DNA of 64,000 nucleotides from Parvibaculum sp040216885 (GTDB lineage: Bacteria; Pseudomonadota; Alphaproteobacteria; Parvibaculales; Parvibaculaceae): assembly GCA_040216885.1 (NCBI GenBank), contig JAVJOG010000027.1, forward strand, positions 131,784 through 195,783. The letters run 5' to 3'. Made by a program: the position numbers and the translations under genes. Numbering within the stretch: position 1 is the first letter of the stretch; each line of letters starts with the position of its first letter. Below the pieces are notes generated by a model. That model did not search any database. It saw nothing but the letters and a program-made list of their open reading frames with translations, and was not told the origin of the DNA. This document shows positions 1 to 8,559 of the stretch, piece after piece.

Positions 1-736
1 TCAGCGAAGCATCGCCCGCGCTGGCATCCTCCTCGAAGTTCAGCGTGGCGGCATTGTCGATCGCCGCCGTGCCGCCGGTGCTGCTGCCGCTGAACGCCAT
101 GTAGCCGTCATTGTCGATGGTGGACGCGCCGGCGCTGGACGAATCGTAAAAGAGCAGCGACCCGAGAGCATTGTTGACAATACTGGCGTTGCTGGCGGTC
201 GAGGTTTCGTCGAATTGGAGCAGATTGTCGTTGCTGAACGAGCCACCACCGGCCGAGCTGCTGTCCTGGAAGATGACGAAGCCGAGAATGTTGAACTGCG
301 TGTCGGTGCCGGCGGTCGAATTGTTGCGGAAGCCTATGCCGGTGCTGAGACCCGTAGCGATATTGAAAGTCTGTGTCTGGACGTCATTGTTGACGATGCC
401 GTCGCCGTCGAAAAAGAAACGGGCGCTCGCATTCAGGTTGATGGTGAAGGCATCGGACGGGTTGCCGAAGGTGATGCTGTCGAGCGTATGGATGCCGTTG
501 ACGCCGATGGTGGTCTCGGTCGAATTGCCGAAGGTGATCGCGCCATCGGGAACGCTCGGATTGCTCGACCAGTTGAGGCCGCTGTTCCAGCTGCTGTTGG
601 CGGGATTGGCCAGCCATTGCCCGTCGACCGCCAAAGCCGGTCCCGACATCAGCGCCAGCGCCGCCGTCGTCGCCATCAACTTGCCGCGCCGCTCGCGCCG
701 CGCCGCCGCCATTTTCCGTTCGACCGACTTGCCCAT
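1..736 (-). CDS. Partial repeat-rich exported protein, autotransporter-like (3' end outside window)
   Basis: The reading frame is open from an ATG at 736 to the window edge (245 codons seen). Residues 1-37 form an extended export signal: a basic N-terminus, a hydrophobic stretch and an ALA cleavage site. The following sequence is rich in Asn, Ser, Thr and Gly. From about residue 150 it falls into tandem units of about 20 residues with the pattern hydrophobic-x-F-x-D-S-S-S-A-G-x-x-x-I-x-N. Such units are typical of beta-solenoid passengers of autotransporters or other surface adhesins. No C-terminal barrel can be checked because the gene runs off the window. The call as a secreted solenoid protein is inference; the gene itself is well supported. 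The ribosome site is weak (GTGAAAG directly before ATG). Confidence 0.75.
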   Translation of the reverse strand, partial: MGKSVERKMAAARRERRGKLMATTAALALMSGPALAVDGQWLANPANSSWNSGLNWSSNPSVPDGAITFGNSTETTIGVNGIHTLDSITFGNPSDAFTINLNASARFFFDGDGIVNNDVQTQTFNIATGLSTGIGFRNNSTAGTDTQFNILGFVIFQDSSSAGGGSFSNDNLLQFDETSTASNASIVNNALGSLLFYDSSSAGASTIDNDGYMAFSGSSTGGTAAIDNAATLNFEEDASAGDASL

Positions 737-828
737 CTTTCACAACCCCCACCAGCCGCGCGGGCGCGACAGGCGCCCGCTCACGGAAATTTCGATGGGC
801 GGATTAAGGACCGGGAGCGGCAAGGCCC

Positions 829-850
829 GCATACCCCGGATGGGGTATGC
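829..850. promoter_or_regulatory. Perfect inverted repeat between the LuxR-fusion gene and the exported-protein gene
   Basis: GCATACCCC and GGGGTATGC flank a 4-base centre (GGAT), a perfect 9-bp palindrome that extends to 10 bp with C828/G851. It lies about 93 bp before the exported-protein ATG and just after the stop of the LuxR-type regulator gene. There is no T-run on either side, so an operator is more likely than a terminator. The TACCCC half-site spacing would suit a dimeric LuxR/NarL-class HTH, but that link is inference. Confidence 0.45.
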
Positions 851-877
851 GCGGTCCGGGACGGAAAAGGGATGGAA

Positions 878-2653
878 TCAGGGCGCCTGGAGCGCGGCCT
901 CCAGCCGGTCGAGCACGAGTTCGGGCCGGGCGAAGAAAATCAGTTGCCCGGCATCCTCGACCTCATGCAGCGCGATATTGGCGTAGCGGCCGGCGAAATC
1001 GCGCACCGACCAGACCGGCACAGCCGGGTCGTGCGGCCCGTGCAGCAGCGTCACCGGCTGGCTGACGGGCGCCACATAGCGGCTCCAGTCCTGCATCAAC
1101 AGCCCGGCGTCGATCTCGAATGCCTTGTAGCCCTGCGCCACCATGAAGTCGTACCCGTCGCTCAAATGCGGCAGCACATCGCCGCGCTGTGCGACCGGCC
1201 AGTCGGCAACCGCGCTTTCGTAAAGCGCCTTCATGAAGGCGTGATGGCCGCCGCTGTCGATCAGCGCCACGGCGGCGCGCAGGATCAGCCGCGAGAAGCG
1301 CGGCGCATATTTCGTCGTGTAAGCGACGATGCGCTGGCGCGGCGCCAATGCCGAAATCTGCGCGCCCGAGGTGACCGGGACCGTGCCCGAGACGTTGAGA
1401 ATGTGCGGGATGCGCGCGCCCATGCGCGCCGCGGCCGCATAGGCATAAAGCGCGCCGCTGAGATGGCCGAGCACCGGACAGCGCGCAATGCCGAGATGAT
1501 CGAGCAGCGCCTCGGCATCGGCGGCGAAGCGGTCCGGCGCGCCTTCCGCCTCGCCGTCGTGATCCGACCCGCCAAAGCCCGGACGCGCCGGGACGATGAG
1601 ACTGATGTTGCGCGCAACAAGCGCCTCGCGGTTGAAAAGCGGCGCCGCATAACCGTCGAGCATGCCGTGAACGAAGAGCACCGGCCGGCCCTGCGGCGCC
1701 CCGATCCGCATGTAGACGAGCTTGCGCGAACCGCGCCGCAAGACGTCGAACAGCGCCGAAGCCCGCCGGCCGCGCGCCATGATGCGGCCCTCGCCGCCCA
1801 TGTCGAACTGCGCCAGCGCCGCCGTCATGCGGATCAGCTCGCCCTGCGAATGGGCCTCGGTCTTGCGCAGCACGGCCTTCATCTGCGTTCGAACCGTTTC
1901 GATCGAGCTCTTGCGCGCATCGGCGATGTCGCGCGCCGAGGCGCCCGCCATCAACGCACGGGCGATGTCGCATTCGGCCTCGCTGAGCCCGAACGCCTGG
2001 CGCAGCACGGCACCGATGCGATCGTTCCAGGCAAGGTCGGCGACACCGAGAAGGCCGAGCGGCGCATCGCCCTCGCGCACCGGCGCGCATGTCAGCGCGA
2101 CGATGAAAGCCGAACCGTCGCGCGCCGAAAAGGCACGCGCCACCGCCAGCAGCCGCCCCGGCGGCTCGGTGCCCATCCGCGCCAGCGCCTCGCGGATCTG
2201 GCGCATACCGTCGGCATCGACCGGCAATGCGTCGAGCAATTGTCCGGCGGATGCGGCGAAGAGTTCGGCGGCGGCGGCGTTGGCCGCGGCGACGCGCCCG
2301 CTCGCGGCGAGCAGCATGGCGGGACGGGGATCGGCATCGACCAGCGCCTCGATCGGACGCCGGTCCTCGAGCGGCCGTCCGAGGCGTTCGAGAATGGTGA
2401 AGGCATTGAGAAAATGACGTTCGATTTCGTCGCGGTCGGACGGCGCCCGCCCCTCGGCTTCCGGCCCGTCGAGTTGGCGGATCGCGTCGGCGATATGCCG
2501 CTCCCAGGCGGCCATCAACTCGTCGTAGCGGCCGGGCTCGAGCACAGTCGCATAGACCTGATCGACCAGCCCTCCGGCCGCCTCGCCCGCTGGCGTATCG
2601 CCCCCCGAAACCGTCACTGCCAGCTCCCCGAGACCCGGCGCCCCCGCCGGCAT
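878..2653 (-). CDS. LuxR-type HTH regulator fused to an alpha/beta-hydrolase domain
   Basis: The 591-residue protein has three parts. A PAS-like region spans about residues 95-210, a LuxR-family helix-turn-helix 222-275 (GLSEAECDIARALMAGAS... IETVRTQMKAVLRK), and an alpha/beta-hydrolase fold 315-590 (VLFVHGMLDG near 325). Usual LuxR proteins carry the HTH at the C-terminus, so this internal HTH followed by a hydrolase is a distinct architecture. The hydrolase catalytic sites look lost. The nucleophile elbow reads G-H-L-S-G (396-400) instead of G-x-S-x-G, and the usual catalytic His is Gln570 (DAGQLIFF). The Asp region LLHGPHDP (537-543) remains. I infer a ligand-sensing pseudo-enzyme rather than a working esterase. 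The ligand and targets are unknown. Confidence 0.85.
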   Translation of the reverse strand: MPAGAPGLGELAVTVSGGDTPAGEAAGGLVDQVYATVLEPGRYDELMAAWERHIADAIRQLDGPEAEGRAPSDRDEIERHFLNAFTILERLGRPLEDRRPIEALVDADPRPAMLLAASGRVAAANAAAAELFAASAGQLLDALPVDADGMRQIREALARMGTEPPGRLLAVARAFSARDGSAFIVALTCAPVREGDAPLGLLGVADLAWNDRIGAVLRQAFGLSEAECDIARALMAGASARDIADARKSSIETVRTQMKAVLRKTEAHSQGELIRMTAALAQFDMGGEGRIMARGRRASALFDVLRRGSRKLVYMRIGAPQGRPVLFVHGMLDGYAAPLFNREALVARNISLIVPARPGFGGSDHDGEAEGAPDRFAADAEALLDHLGIARCPVLGHLSGALYAYAAAARMGARIPHILNVSGTVPVTSGAQISALAPRQRIVAYTTKYAPRFSRLILRAAVALIDSGGHHAFMKALYESAVADWPVAQRGDVLPHLSDGYDFMVAQGYKAFEIDAGLLMQDWSRYVAPVSQPVTLLHGPHDPAVPVWSVRDFAGRYANIALHEVEDAGQLIFFARPELVLDRLEAALQAP

Positions 2654-2705
2654 CGCACCATGTTACGTCGTGCCCGGACGACCGGCCATCGTCAATTTCG
2701 CCCCC

Positions 2706-4154
2706 TCACTCCCGCCAGTAATCCTTCGAGAACATCACCAGCACCGTCAGCAATTCGAGGCGGCCGAGAAGCATGGCGAGCGCCATGACGATCTTGGCGC
2801 CGTCGGGGAGTGGCGCGAAATTGCCGGCGGGGCCGACGATGGGTCCGAGGCCGGGGCCGACATTCGAAATCGCGGTGATGGCGGAGGAGAGCGCGGTGAT
2901 GAAATCGAGACCGAAGGCGGCAAGCGCCATCGCGACGACGACCATCGACGCCAGATAGACGAAGACGAACAAGGCAACCGAAAACACGATGTCGCGGCTG
3001 ACCGTGCGGTTGCCGTAACGCAATGTCTGCGCGACATGCGGATAGAGCGTCTGGCGGATCTGCGTGCGCAAGAGCATGGCGAGCACCTGCAGGCGGAAGA
3101 TCTTCATGCCGCCCGAGGTCGAGCCGGTGCAGCCGCCGATGAACATCAGGAAGAGGAAGGCCATGACGGCAAACGAGCCCCAGGCCGTGTAGTCGGTGCT
3201 GGCAAAGCCGGTGGTGGTGACGACGGAGGTGACATTGAAGGCCGTGTAGCGCAGCGCCGTGAAGAACGAATAGTCGCCGCGCGCCGCAAGCCAGAGCGCC
3301 ATGACGATCGACACGGCGGCGAGAATGACGAGGAACCCACGCACCTGCGGATCGCCCCACAGCGTTTCGCCGGTGCCGCGCGCGGTGTGGACATAAAGCA
3401 CCAGCGGCACGGCGCCGGAAATCATGAAGACGACGGCGATCCAGTCGATCAGCGCGCTGTCGAAATACGCGAACGAAGCGTCATGCGTCGAATAGCCGGC
3501 GGTGGCGACCGTCGTCATCGCATGGTTGAGCGCGTCGAACGGCAGCATGCCGGCCGCCATGTAAGCGAGCGCGCAAAGAAGCGTCAGCAAGAGATAGACC
3601 TCGCCGATGGCGACCGCGATCTGCCCCGGGCGCGGCAGCACCTTGTCGGAGCGGTCGGTGCTTTCGGTACGGAAGAGCTGCATGCCGCCGACCCGGAGGA
3701 ACGGCAGAATGGCGACCGCGGTGACGATGATACCGATGCCGCCGACCCATTGCAGCAGCGAACGCCAGAGGAGAAGGCCGGGCGGCGTCATGTCGAGGCC
3801 GGTCATGACGGTGGCGCCGGTGGTGGTGAAGCCCGACATGGCTTCGAAAAAGGCGTCGGGATAGGACATGCCGACGCGCGACAGGGCGAAGGGCAGCGCC
3901 GAGAAGACGCCGACCGAAAGCCAGCTCAGCACCGTGACGAGGAAGGTGGCGCGGTGCCCGAGGTCGCGGTCTTCGGTCTGGTTGGCGAGCATCAGCGCCC
4001 CGCCGACGAAACCGGTGATGACGGCACTGCCCAGAAAGGCCTGCCAGTCGCCGCTATTGGCGACCAGTTCCGCCAGGATCGGCACCAGCATCAGCACCGA
4101 AAGCGCGACCAGAAGCGCCCCGACCACAAGGCCGACAACCTTGGTGTTGTCCAT
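2706..4154 (-). CDS. trkH: TrkH-family potassium uptake protein
   Basis: The 482-residue polytopic inner-membrane protein is the K+-translocating subunit of a Trk system, which normally works with the cytoplasmic NAD-binding protein TrkA (not in this window). It has several pore-loop signatures of the family: SGFTTTGATVMTG, VVTTTGFASTDY and GGCTGSTSGGMKIFR, each with the filter-type TTG/TGST glycine. Length fits the family (about 480). The start MDNTKVVG at 4154 is preferred over an upstream ATG at 4259, because it has a GGGGGAT ribosome site and a hydrophobic first helix follows directly. It is transcribed away from the acyl-CoA dehydrogenase gene. Confidence 0.93.
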   Translation of the reverse strand: MDNTKVVGLVVGALLVALSVLMLVPILAELVANSGDWQAFLGSAVITGFVGGALMLANQTEDRDLGHRATFLVTVLSWLSVGVFSALPFALSRVGMSYPDAFFEAMSGFTTTGATVMTGLDMTPPGLLLWRSLLQWVGGIGIIVTAVAILPFLRVGGMQLFRTESTDRSDKVLPRPGQIAVAIGEVYLLLTLLCALAYMAAGMLPFDALNHAMTTVATAGYSTHDASFAYFDSALIDWIAVVFMISGAVPLVLYVHTARGTGETLWGDPQVRGFLVILAAVSIVMALWLAARGDYSFFTALRYTAFNVTSVVTTTGFASTDYTAWGSFAVMAFLFLMFIGGCTGSTSGGMKIFRLQVLAMLLRTQIRQTLYPHVAQTLRYGNRTVSRDIVFSVALFVFVYLASMVVVAMALAAFGLDFITALSSAITAISNVGPGLGPIVGPAGNFAPLPDGAKIVMALAMLLGRLELLTVLVMFSKDYWRE

Positions 4155-4316
4155 CGATCCCCCGTTTGCGGGCCGCCGGGACCCTTCGCCGCATTCGCCC
4201 CGCCCGGCTGGCCGGACGGGGGTGTTCGAGATATATAGACATCGAGAGGGCGGCGCCATGCCGCCGAACCCGCCACTTCCCGCCTTTTTACACAGTCACG
4301 AAGACGAGTTCACCCC

Positions 4317-6038
4317 ATGAGCCCTGCCGAAAACACCGCCGCCAAACCCGCCGCCCGAGCCGCCCCCGGAGCTGGAGAAGAGCCGCGGCTCGCCGGCCTG
4401 CTGGCGCTCGCCGCCGAGGCGGTCGATGCCGCCGACGCGCTGCTGGCAAAGGCCCGGGCCTCGGTCTTCGCGATGGTCGCGACGGACGGCAAGGTGTCGG
4501 CCGCCGCGATCGAGCGCGAACAATTCGCGGTGCATGGCTTTGCCTGGATGGCGACCTATGTGGAAGCGCTGCGCCAGATGGCGGCTTACGCACGCCGCAT
4601 GACCGATGAAAAGCGCTTCGGCGAATTCGAGGCGCTGATCGCGCAAGCCGCCTTCGGCGAATATCTGAACCAGCTCGCGGGCGGCATTCCGATGAGCCAG
4701 GGCGAAACGGTGCGGCCGCAGGACCTCGGGCTCGCCGAGGAAGACGTCGCGGCATTTCGCGCCGCGCCGGCGGTGCGGAAGCTCGCAAGCGCCGGCTTCA
4801 CGGCGGCCGTGCGCGCGCGGCTCGCCGAACTCGTTGCCGCCAATGCCGGCGCCGCGACCTTCGGCGACACGGGACTTGAGGAAACCTACGACGCGATCCG
4901 CGACCAGATGCGCCGCTTCGCCGACGCCGAAGTAATCCCGCATGCCCATGAGTGGCACCTGAAGGACGACTACATTCCGATGCCGGTGGTCAGGCAGATG
5001 GCCGAGCTTGGCGTCTTCGGGCTGACGATCCCCGAAGAATATGGCGGCCTCGGCCTCGGCAAGGAATCGATGTGTGTCGTCTCGGAAGAATTGTCGCGCG
5101 GTTACATCGGCGTCGGTTCGCTCGGCACGCGCTCGGAAATCGCCGCCGAACTGATCCTCGGCGGCGGCACTGAGGCGCAGAAGGACAAATGGCTGCCGAA
5201 GATCGCGAGCGGCGAAATCCTGCCGACAGCGGTCTTCACCGAACCGAACACCGGCTCCGACCTTGCAAGCTTGCGCACGCGCGGGAAGCGCGAGGGCGAC
5301 GTCTACAAGATCAACGGCAACAAGACCTGGATTACACACGCCGCCCGCGCGGACGTGATGACGCTGCTCTGCCGCACCAACGATCAGCCGGGCTACAAGG
5401 GCCTGTCGATGCTGCTCGCGGAAAAGCCGCGCGGCGGCGACGACGAACCCTTCCCGGCGAAAGGCATGTCGGGCGGCGAGATCGAGGTTCTCGGCTATCG
5501 CGGCATGAAGGAATTCGAGATCGGCTTCGACGATTTCGAGGTAAAGGCCGAAAACCTGCTCGGCGGCGAGGAAGGCCAGGGCTTCAAGCAATTGATGCAG
5601 ACCTTCGAAAGCGCCCGCATCCAGACCGCGGCGCGCGCCGTCGGCGTCGCGCAATCCGCGCTGGAGCTCGGATTGCGCTATGCGCAGGAGCGCATCCAGT
5701 TCGGCAAACCGATCTACGACTTCCCGCGCGTCAACGGCAAGCTGGTGACGATGGCCGTCGAAATCATGGTGGCGCGCCAGCTCACATACTTTGCGGCACG
5801 CGAAAAGGATGGCGGCAGGCGCTGCGACCTCGAAGCGGGCATGGCCAAGCTGCTGGCCGCCCGCATCGCCTGGGCGGCGGCGGACAACGCGCTGCAGATT
5901 CACGGCGGCAACGGCTTCGCGCTCGAGTATCCGGTGAGCCGCGTGCTCTGCGACGCGCGCATCCTCAACATTTTCGAGGGCGCCGCCGAAATTCAGGCGC
6001 AGGTGATCGCCCGCCGCCTGCTTGAAGGCGGCAACTGA
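4317..6038 (+). CDS. mcd: Acyl-CoA dehydrogenase with N-terminal extension, probable (2S)-methylsuccinyl-CoA dehydrogenase
   Basis: This is a flavin enzyme of 573 residues. The first about 150 residues form an extra helical domain absent from ordinary 380-residue acyl-CoA dehydrogenases. The ACAD core follows, with IPEEYGGLGLG near 235, the flavin-site segment TEPNTGSDLAS near 305, and the C-terminal helix with IHGGNGFALEYPVSR and IFEGAAEIQAQ. The long N-terminal domain and the core sequence match my memory of Mcd, which oxidises methylsuccinyl-CoA to mesaconyl-CoA in the ethylmalonyl-CoA pathway. Other long ACADs are possible. Electrons would pass to ETF, encoded 3.4 kb downstream. The pha genes in the same window fit this C2-assimilation route. 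Confidence 0.8.
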   Translation: MSPAENTAAKPAARAAPGAGEEPRLAGLLALAAEAVDAADALLAKARASVFAMVATDGKVSAAAIEREQFAVHGFAWMATYVEALRQMAAYARRMTDEKRFGEFEALIAQAAFGEYLNQLAGGIPMSQGETVRPQDLGLAEEDVAAFRAAPAVRKLASAGFTAAVRARLAELVAANAGAATFGDTGLEETYDAIRDQMRRFADAEVIPHAHEWHLKDDYIPMPVVRQMAELGVFGLTIPEEYGGLGLGKESMCVVSEELSRGYIGVGSLGTRSEIAAELILGGGTEAQKDKWLPKIASGEILPTAVFTEPNTGSDLASLRTRGKREGDVYKINGNKTWITHAARADVMTLLCRTNDQPGYKGLSMLLAEKPRGGDDEPFPAKGMSGGEIEVLGYRGMKEFEIGFDDFEVKAENLLGGEEGQGFKQLMQTFESARIQTAARAVGVAQSALELGLRYAQERIQFGKPIYDFPRVNGKLVTMAVEIMVARQLTYFAAREKDGGRRCDLEAGMAKLLAARIAWAAADNALQIHGGNGFALEYPVSRVLCDARILNIFEGAAEIQAQVIARRLLEGGN

Positions 6039-6081
6039 GAAATGATGCCTGCCTGAAGGCGGAAATCGAGGAAACGTAAAG

Positions 6082-6273
6082 ATGAGTGAATTCGTAAACT
6101 GGCTGGCCCCCGTCGCGCTGATCGCGGTGCTGGCGGTATTGCTGGCCGGCCTCTGGAACATGATGCGCGGCGGATCCGCCAACCGCTCGCAATTGCTGAT
6201 GCGCTGGCGCGTCGGCCTGCAATTTCTGGCCGTTGTCGTCATCATGCTGGGGTTGTATCTCGCCAACCGGTGA
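6082..6273 (+). CDS. Small HIG1-domain twin-transmembrane protein
   Basis: A 63-residue protein with two membrane helices (about 8-27 and 42-60) joined by a short basic loop containing NRSQLLMRWRVGLQ. That loop is the hallmark of the bacterial HIG1 family, whose eukaryotic members bind cytochrome oxidase. It follows mcd by 43 bp on the same strand and is probably co-transcribed. In related bacteria I remember this small protein near the cobalamin adenosyltransferase and etf genes, which also lie downstream here. Its exact role is not known. Confidence 0.85.
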   Translation: MSEFVNWLAPVALIAVLAVLLAGLWNMMRGGSANRSQLLMRWRVGLQFLAVVVIMLGLYLANR

Positions 6274-6418
6274 ACGCCGGGCGTTAACCAAAAACCGACA
6301 CTTGCCTGCAACAATTCAACATATTCGCGCGAACGGGCGCATACAGATCGTCGCCGGTGCCGCATGTATCCTGTAGAATCGAGCGGTGGCCGGGGATTCT
6401 GAAATCGGGAGTTTCAAC

Positions 6419-6964
6419 GTGAAACGAAAGACAAGTCTGCTTGCCGCCGTGGCGACAACCGCCTTTATCTGTGCCGGCGCTCCCGCGTCGGCCGAGGATT
6501 TCATCAACGAAGTGCGCCTTGGCGTCATGGACCACGACTCGAGCATGTTCCACAACACGCACGAAACGTCCGATCCCGACATCAATTTCGAGCTTCGCTT
6601 CGCATCGCCCGATTTCCTCGACTGGGCTTTCGCGCCGCGGCCGCTGATCGGCGGCACCGTCAACACCGGCAGCGGCACCAGCTTCGGCTATGCCGGCCTC
6701 GGCTGGACCTTCGATCTGACCGAAGCCTTCTTCGTCGACGTTACGCTTGGCGGCGCCGTGCATGACGGCGAGACCAACGGCAAGACCGCGACCAGCAAGG
6801 ACTTCGGTTGCCGGGCACAGTTCCATGAGAGTGCCTCGATCGGCTATCGCTTCGACAAGTCGAACGCGGTGATGCTCTCGGTCGAGCATATGTCGAATGC
6901 CAGCCTCTGCGACGACAATGAAGGCCTGACCAACACCGGCTTGCGCTACGCCTATACGTTCTAG
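6419..6964 (+). CDS. PagL-like lipid A 3-O-deacylase / acyloxyacyl hydrolase family outer-membrane protein
   Basis: A signal peptide (basic VKRK, hydrophobic core, PASA cleavage at about residue 25) is followed by a small beta-barrel. The C-terminal part has VEHMSNASLCDDNEGL, matching the PagL catalytic layout His-x-Ser-Asn followed by a Glu about a dozen residues later. The protein ends in an aromatic residue (YAYTF), as outer-membrane barrels do. PagL removes the 3-linked acyl chain of lipid A. The GTG start at 6419 has a GGGAG ribosome site; a GTG at 6386 would add 11 residues before the signal peptide and is less likely. Confidence 0.75.
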   Translation: MKRKTSLLAAVATTAFICAGAPASAEDFINEVRLGVMDHDSSMFHNTHETSDPDINFELRFASPDFLDWAFAPRPLIGGTVNTGSGTSFGYAGLGWTFDLTEAFFVDVTLGGAVHDGETNGKTATSKDFGCRAQFHESASIGYRFDKSNAVMLSVEHMSNASLCDDNEGLTNTGLRYAYTF

Positions 6965-6992
6965 ACGCAACCGCGCGTATGAACGGCCCATG

Positions 6993-7018
6993 AGGGTGCC
7001 CGAAAGGGCGCCCTTTTT
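6993..7018 (+). terminator. Intrinsic terminator after the pagL-like gene
   Basis: A 9-bp stem (AGGGTGCCC with GGGCGCCCT, one G-T pair) closes a GAAA loop and is followed by five T residues. It lies 29 bp after the stop codon. Confidence 0.8.
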
Positions 7019-7078
7019 GGCATTTGGGCCAGACGGCCGCCCGGCGTATCATCCCGCTTTGCATCGTGGAGGCCGCCG

Positions 7079-7972
7079 ATGACCGACAAGGAAATTTCGC
7101 CGCGCGAACACCCGAAAAAATCGGTGACGATCTCGGGGCGTTCCATGGCTTATGTCGAAATGGGCGAAGGCGACCCGATCGTCTTCCTGCACGGCAACCC
7201 GACATCCTCGTATTTGTGGCGCAATGTGATGCCGCATCTGAAGGATCAGGGCCGCTGCATCGCGCCCGACCTGATCGGCATGGGCGACAGCGACAAGCTC
7301 GAGCCCTCAAGCGCCGAGCGCTACACGTTCCGCGAACATCGCCGCTTTCTCGAAGCGTTTCTGGACGCCGTCGGCGTGACGAAGAACGTCACCCTCGTCA
7401 TTCACGACTGGGGCTCGGCACTGGGCTTCGATTGGGCCAACCGCAACCGCACCGCCGTCGAGGGCATCGCCTATATGGAAGGCATCGTGCGGCCGCTCGA
7501 ATGGAGCGAATGGAGCGAGGCCGCCAAGGGCATTTTCCAGGGCTTTCGCTCGGACGCCGGCGAAGAGATGATCCTGAAGAAAAACCTCTTCATCGAAGCG
7601 GTGCTGCCCGGCTCGGTGATGCGCAAGATGACACCCGAGGAAATGGACGTCTACCGCCGTCCGTTCCGCGAACCGGGCGAGGATCGGCGTCCGACCCTGA
7701 CCTGGCCGCGCCAGATTCCGCTCGGCGGCGAGCCGGCGGACGTCGTCGAGATTGCCGCGGATTATGCGCACTGGATGGCCGGGAACGAGATGCCGAAGCT
7801 CTTCGTCAATGCCGAACCCGGCGCCATCCTGATCGGCGCGCAGCGCGAATTCTGCCGAAGCTGGAAGAACCAGACCGAGGTGACGGTGAAAGGCAGCCAC
7901 TTCATCCAGGAAGACAGCCCCCACGAGATCGGCGAGGCCATCGCCAAATGGCGCAAGGGCTGGAAGAAGTAA
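7079..7972 (+). CDS. dhaA: Haloalkane dehalogenase, subfamily II
   Basis: This alpha/beta-hydrolase of 297 residues cleaves carbon-halogen bonds in haloalkanes, giving an alcohol and halide. The complete catalytic set of subfamily HLD-II is visible: nucleophile Asp110 in HDWG, halide-binding Trp111 and Asn40 (HGNPTSS), acid Glu134 (MEGIVRP) and base His274 (GSHFIQED). Each position is exactly two residues beyond the LinB numbering (108, 109, 38, 132, 272). That supports an active enzyme, not just a fold relative. A GGAGG ribosome site precedes the ATG. The substrate cannot be read from the sequence. It sits among acyl-CoA and ETF genes but has its own upstream terminator boundary. Confidence 0.92.
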   Translation: MTDKEISPREHPKKSVTISGRSMAYVEMGEGDPIVFLHGNPTSSYLWRNVMPHLKDQGRCIAPDLIGMGDSDKLEPSSAERYTFREHRRFLEAFLDAVGVTKNVTLVIHDWGSALGFDWANRNRTAVEGIAYMEGIVRPLEWSEWSEAAKGIFQGFRSDAGEEMILKKNLFIEAVLPGSVMRKMTPEEMDVYRRPFREPGEDRRPTLTWPRQIPLGGEPADVVEIAADYAHWMAGNEMPKLFVNAEPGAILIGAQREFCRSWKNQTEVTVKGSHFIQEDSPHEIGEAIAKWRKGWKK

Positions 7973-8048
7973 GACGCCGGAAGACTTGATCCCCGGCGCG
8001 CCTCGGGCGAGGCTTGCGGGGAGATCGCAAACGAAGGGGAGGATTCCG

Positions 8049-8558
8049 ATGTCGCAGGGCGAAACTTTCAGTAGCGGGTCCAGGGCATTTCACTGGGGCG
8101 CGGCCGTGCTCGTGCTGCTGATGCTTTATGGCGGCTTCACCTTGAGCCGCGAAACCGCGACATGGCATTTCGGGTTTGGGCTGATCGTCCTCACCGTGAT
8201 GGTGTTCTGGCTGGTCTGGCGCATGAGGGCGGCGCGCCCGGCCCTGCCGCCGATGCCGCGCTGGCAGGAGATCGCCGCGAAATCCGTGCATCATCTGCTG
8301 ATGCTTTGCGTGACGCTGCAGCCGATTTTCGGCCTGATGATGGTGACGACGTCAAAGCGCGAACCGGTGGCTTTCGGCGTCATTCCGCTGAAGATCGCGC
8401 AGAACGACACGGTCAACGGGATCGGCCATGTGCTGCACGGGATCAACGGCCGCATTTTGCTGGCGCTGGTGCTGATCCACATCGCCGCCGCGCTCTATCA
8501 TCACTTCATCCTGAAGGACAATGTGCTGAAGCGCATGCTGCCCTTCGCAAAAGGCTGA
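8049..8558 (+). CDS. Cytochrome b561-type membrane protein
   Basis: A 169-residue protein with four predicted membrane helices and histidines placed for two b-type hemes: FHWGAAV near the start, ATWHFGFGL, KSVHHLLML in the middle, and LIHIAAALYHHFI near the end. The family (CybB/YodB) passes electrons between quinol or superoxide and other carriers in the inner membrane. The ATG at 8049 is chosen because a GGGGAGG ribosome site precedes it. The next gene, the adenosyltransferase, starts one base after its stop, so the two are co-translated. Cob(II)alamin must be reduced before adenosylation, so an electron carrier is a plausible neighbour; that functional link is inference. Confidence 0.88.
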   Translation: MSQGETFSSGSRAFHWGAAVLVLLMLYGGFTLSRETATWHFGFGLIVLTVMVFWLVWRMRAARPALPPMPRWQEIAAKSVHHLLMLCVTLQPIFGLMMVTTSKREPVAFGVIPLKIAQNDTVNGIGHVLHGINGRILLALVLIHIAAALYHHFILKDNVLKRMLPFAKG

Positions 8559-8559
8559 C

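Noticed and set aside
215..2788. 857-codon open frame on the plus strand, antisense to the LuxR fusion gene
   Set aside because: High-GC antisense shadow: Arg/Ala/Gly-rich, no domain, while the opposite strand has clear domains.
4296..6365. 689-codon open frame antisense to mcd
   Set aside because: Its composition mirrors the real gene and it lacks recognisable motifs.
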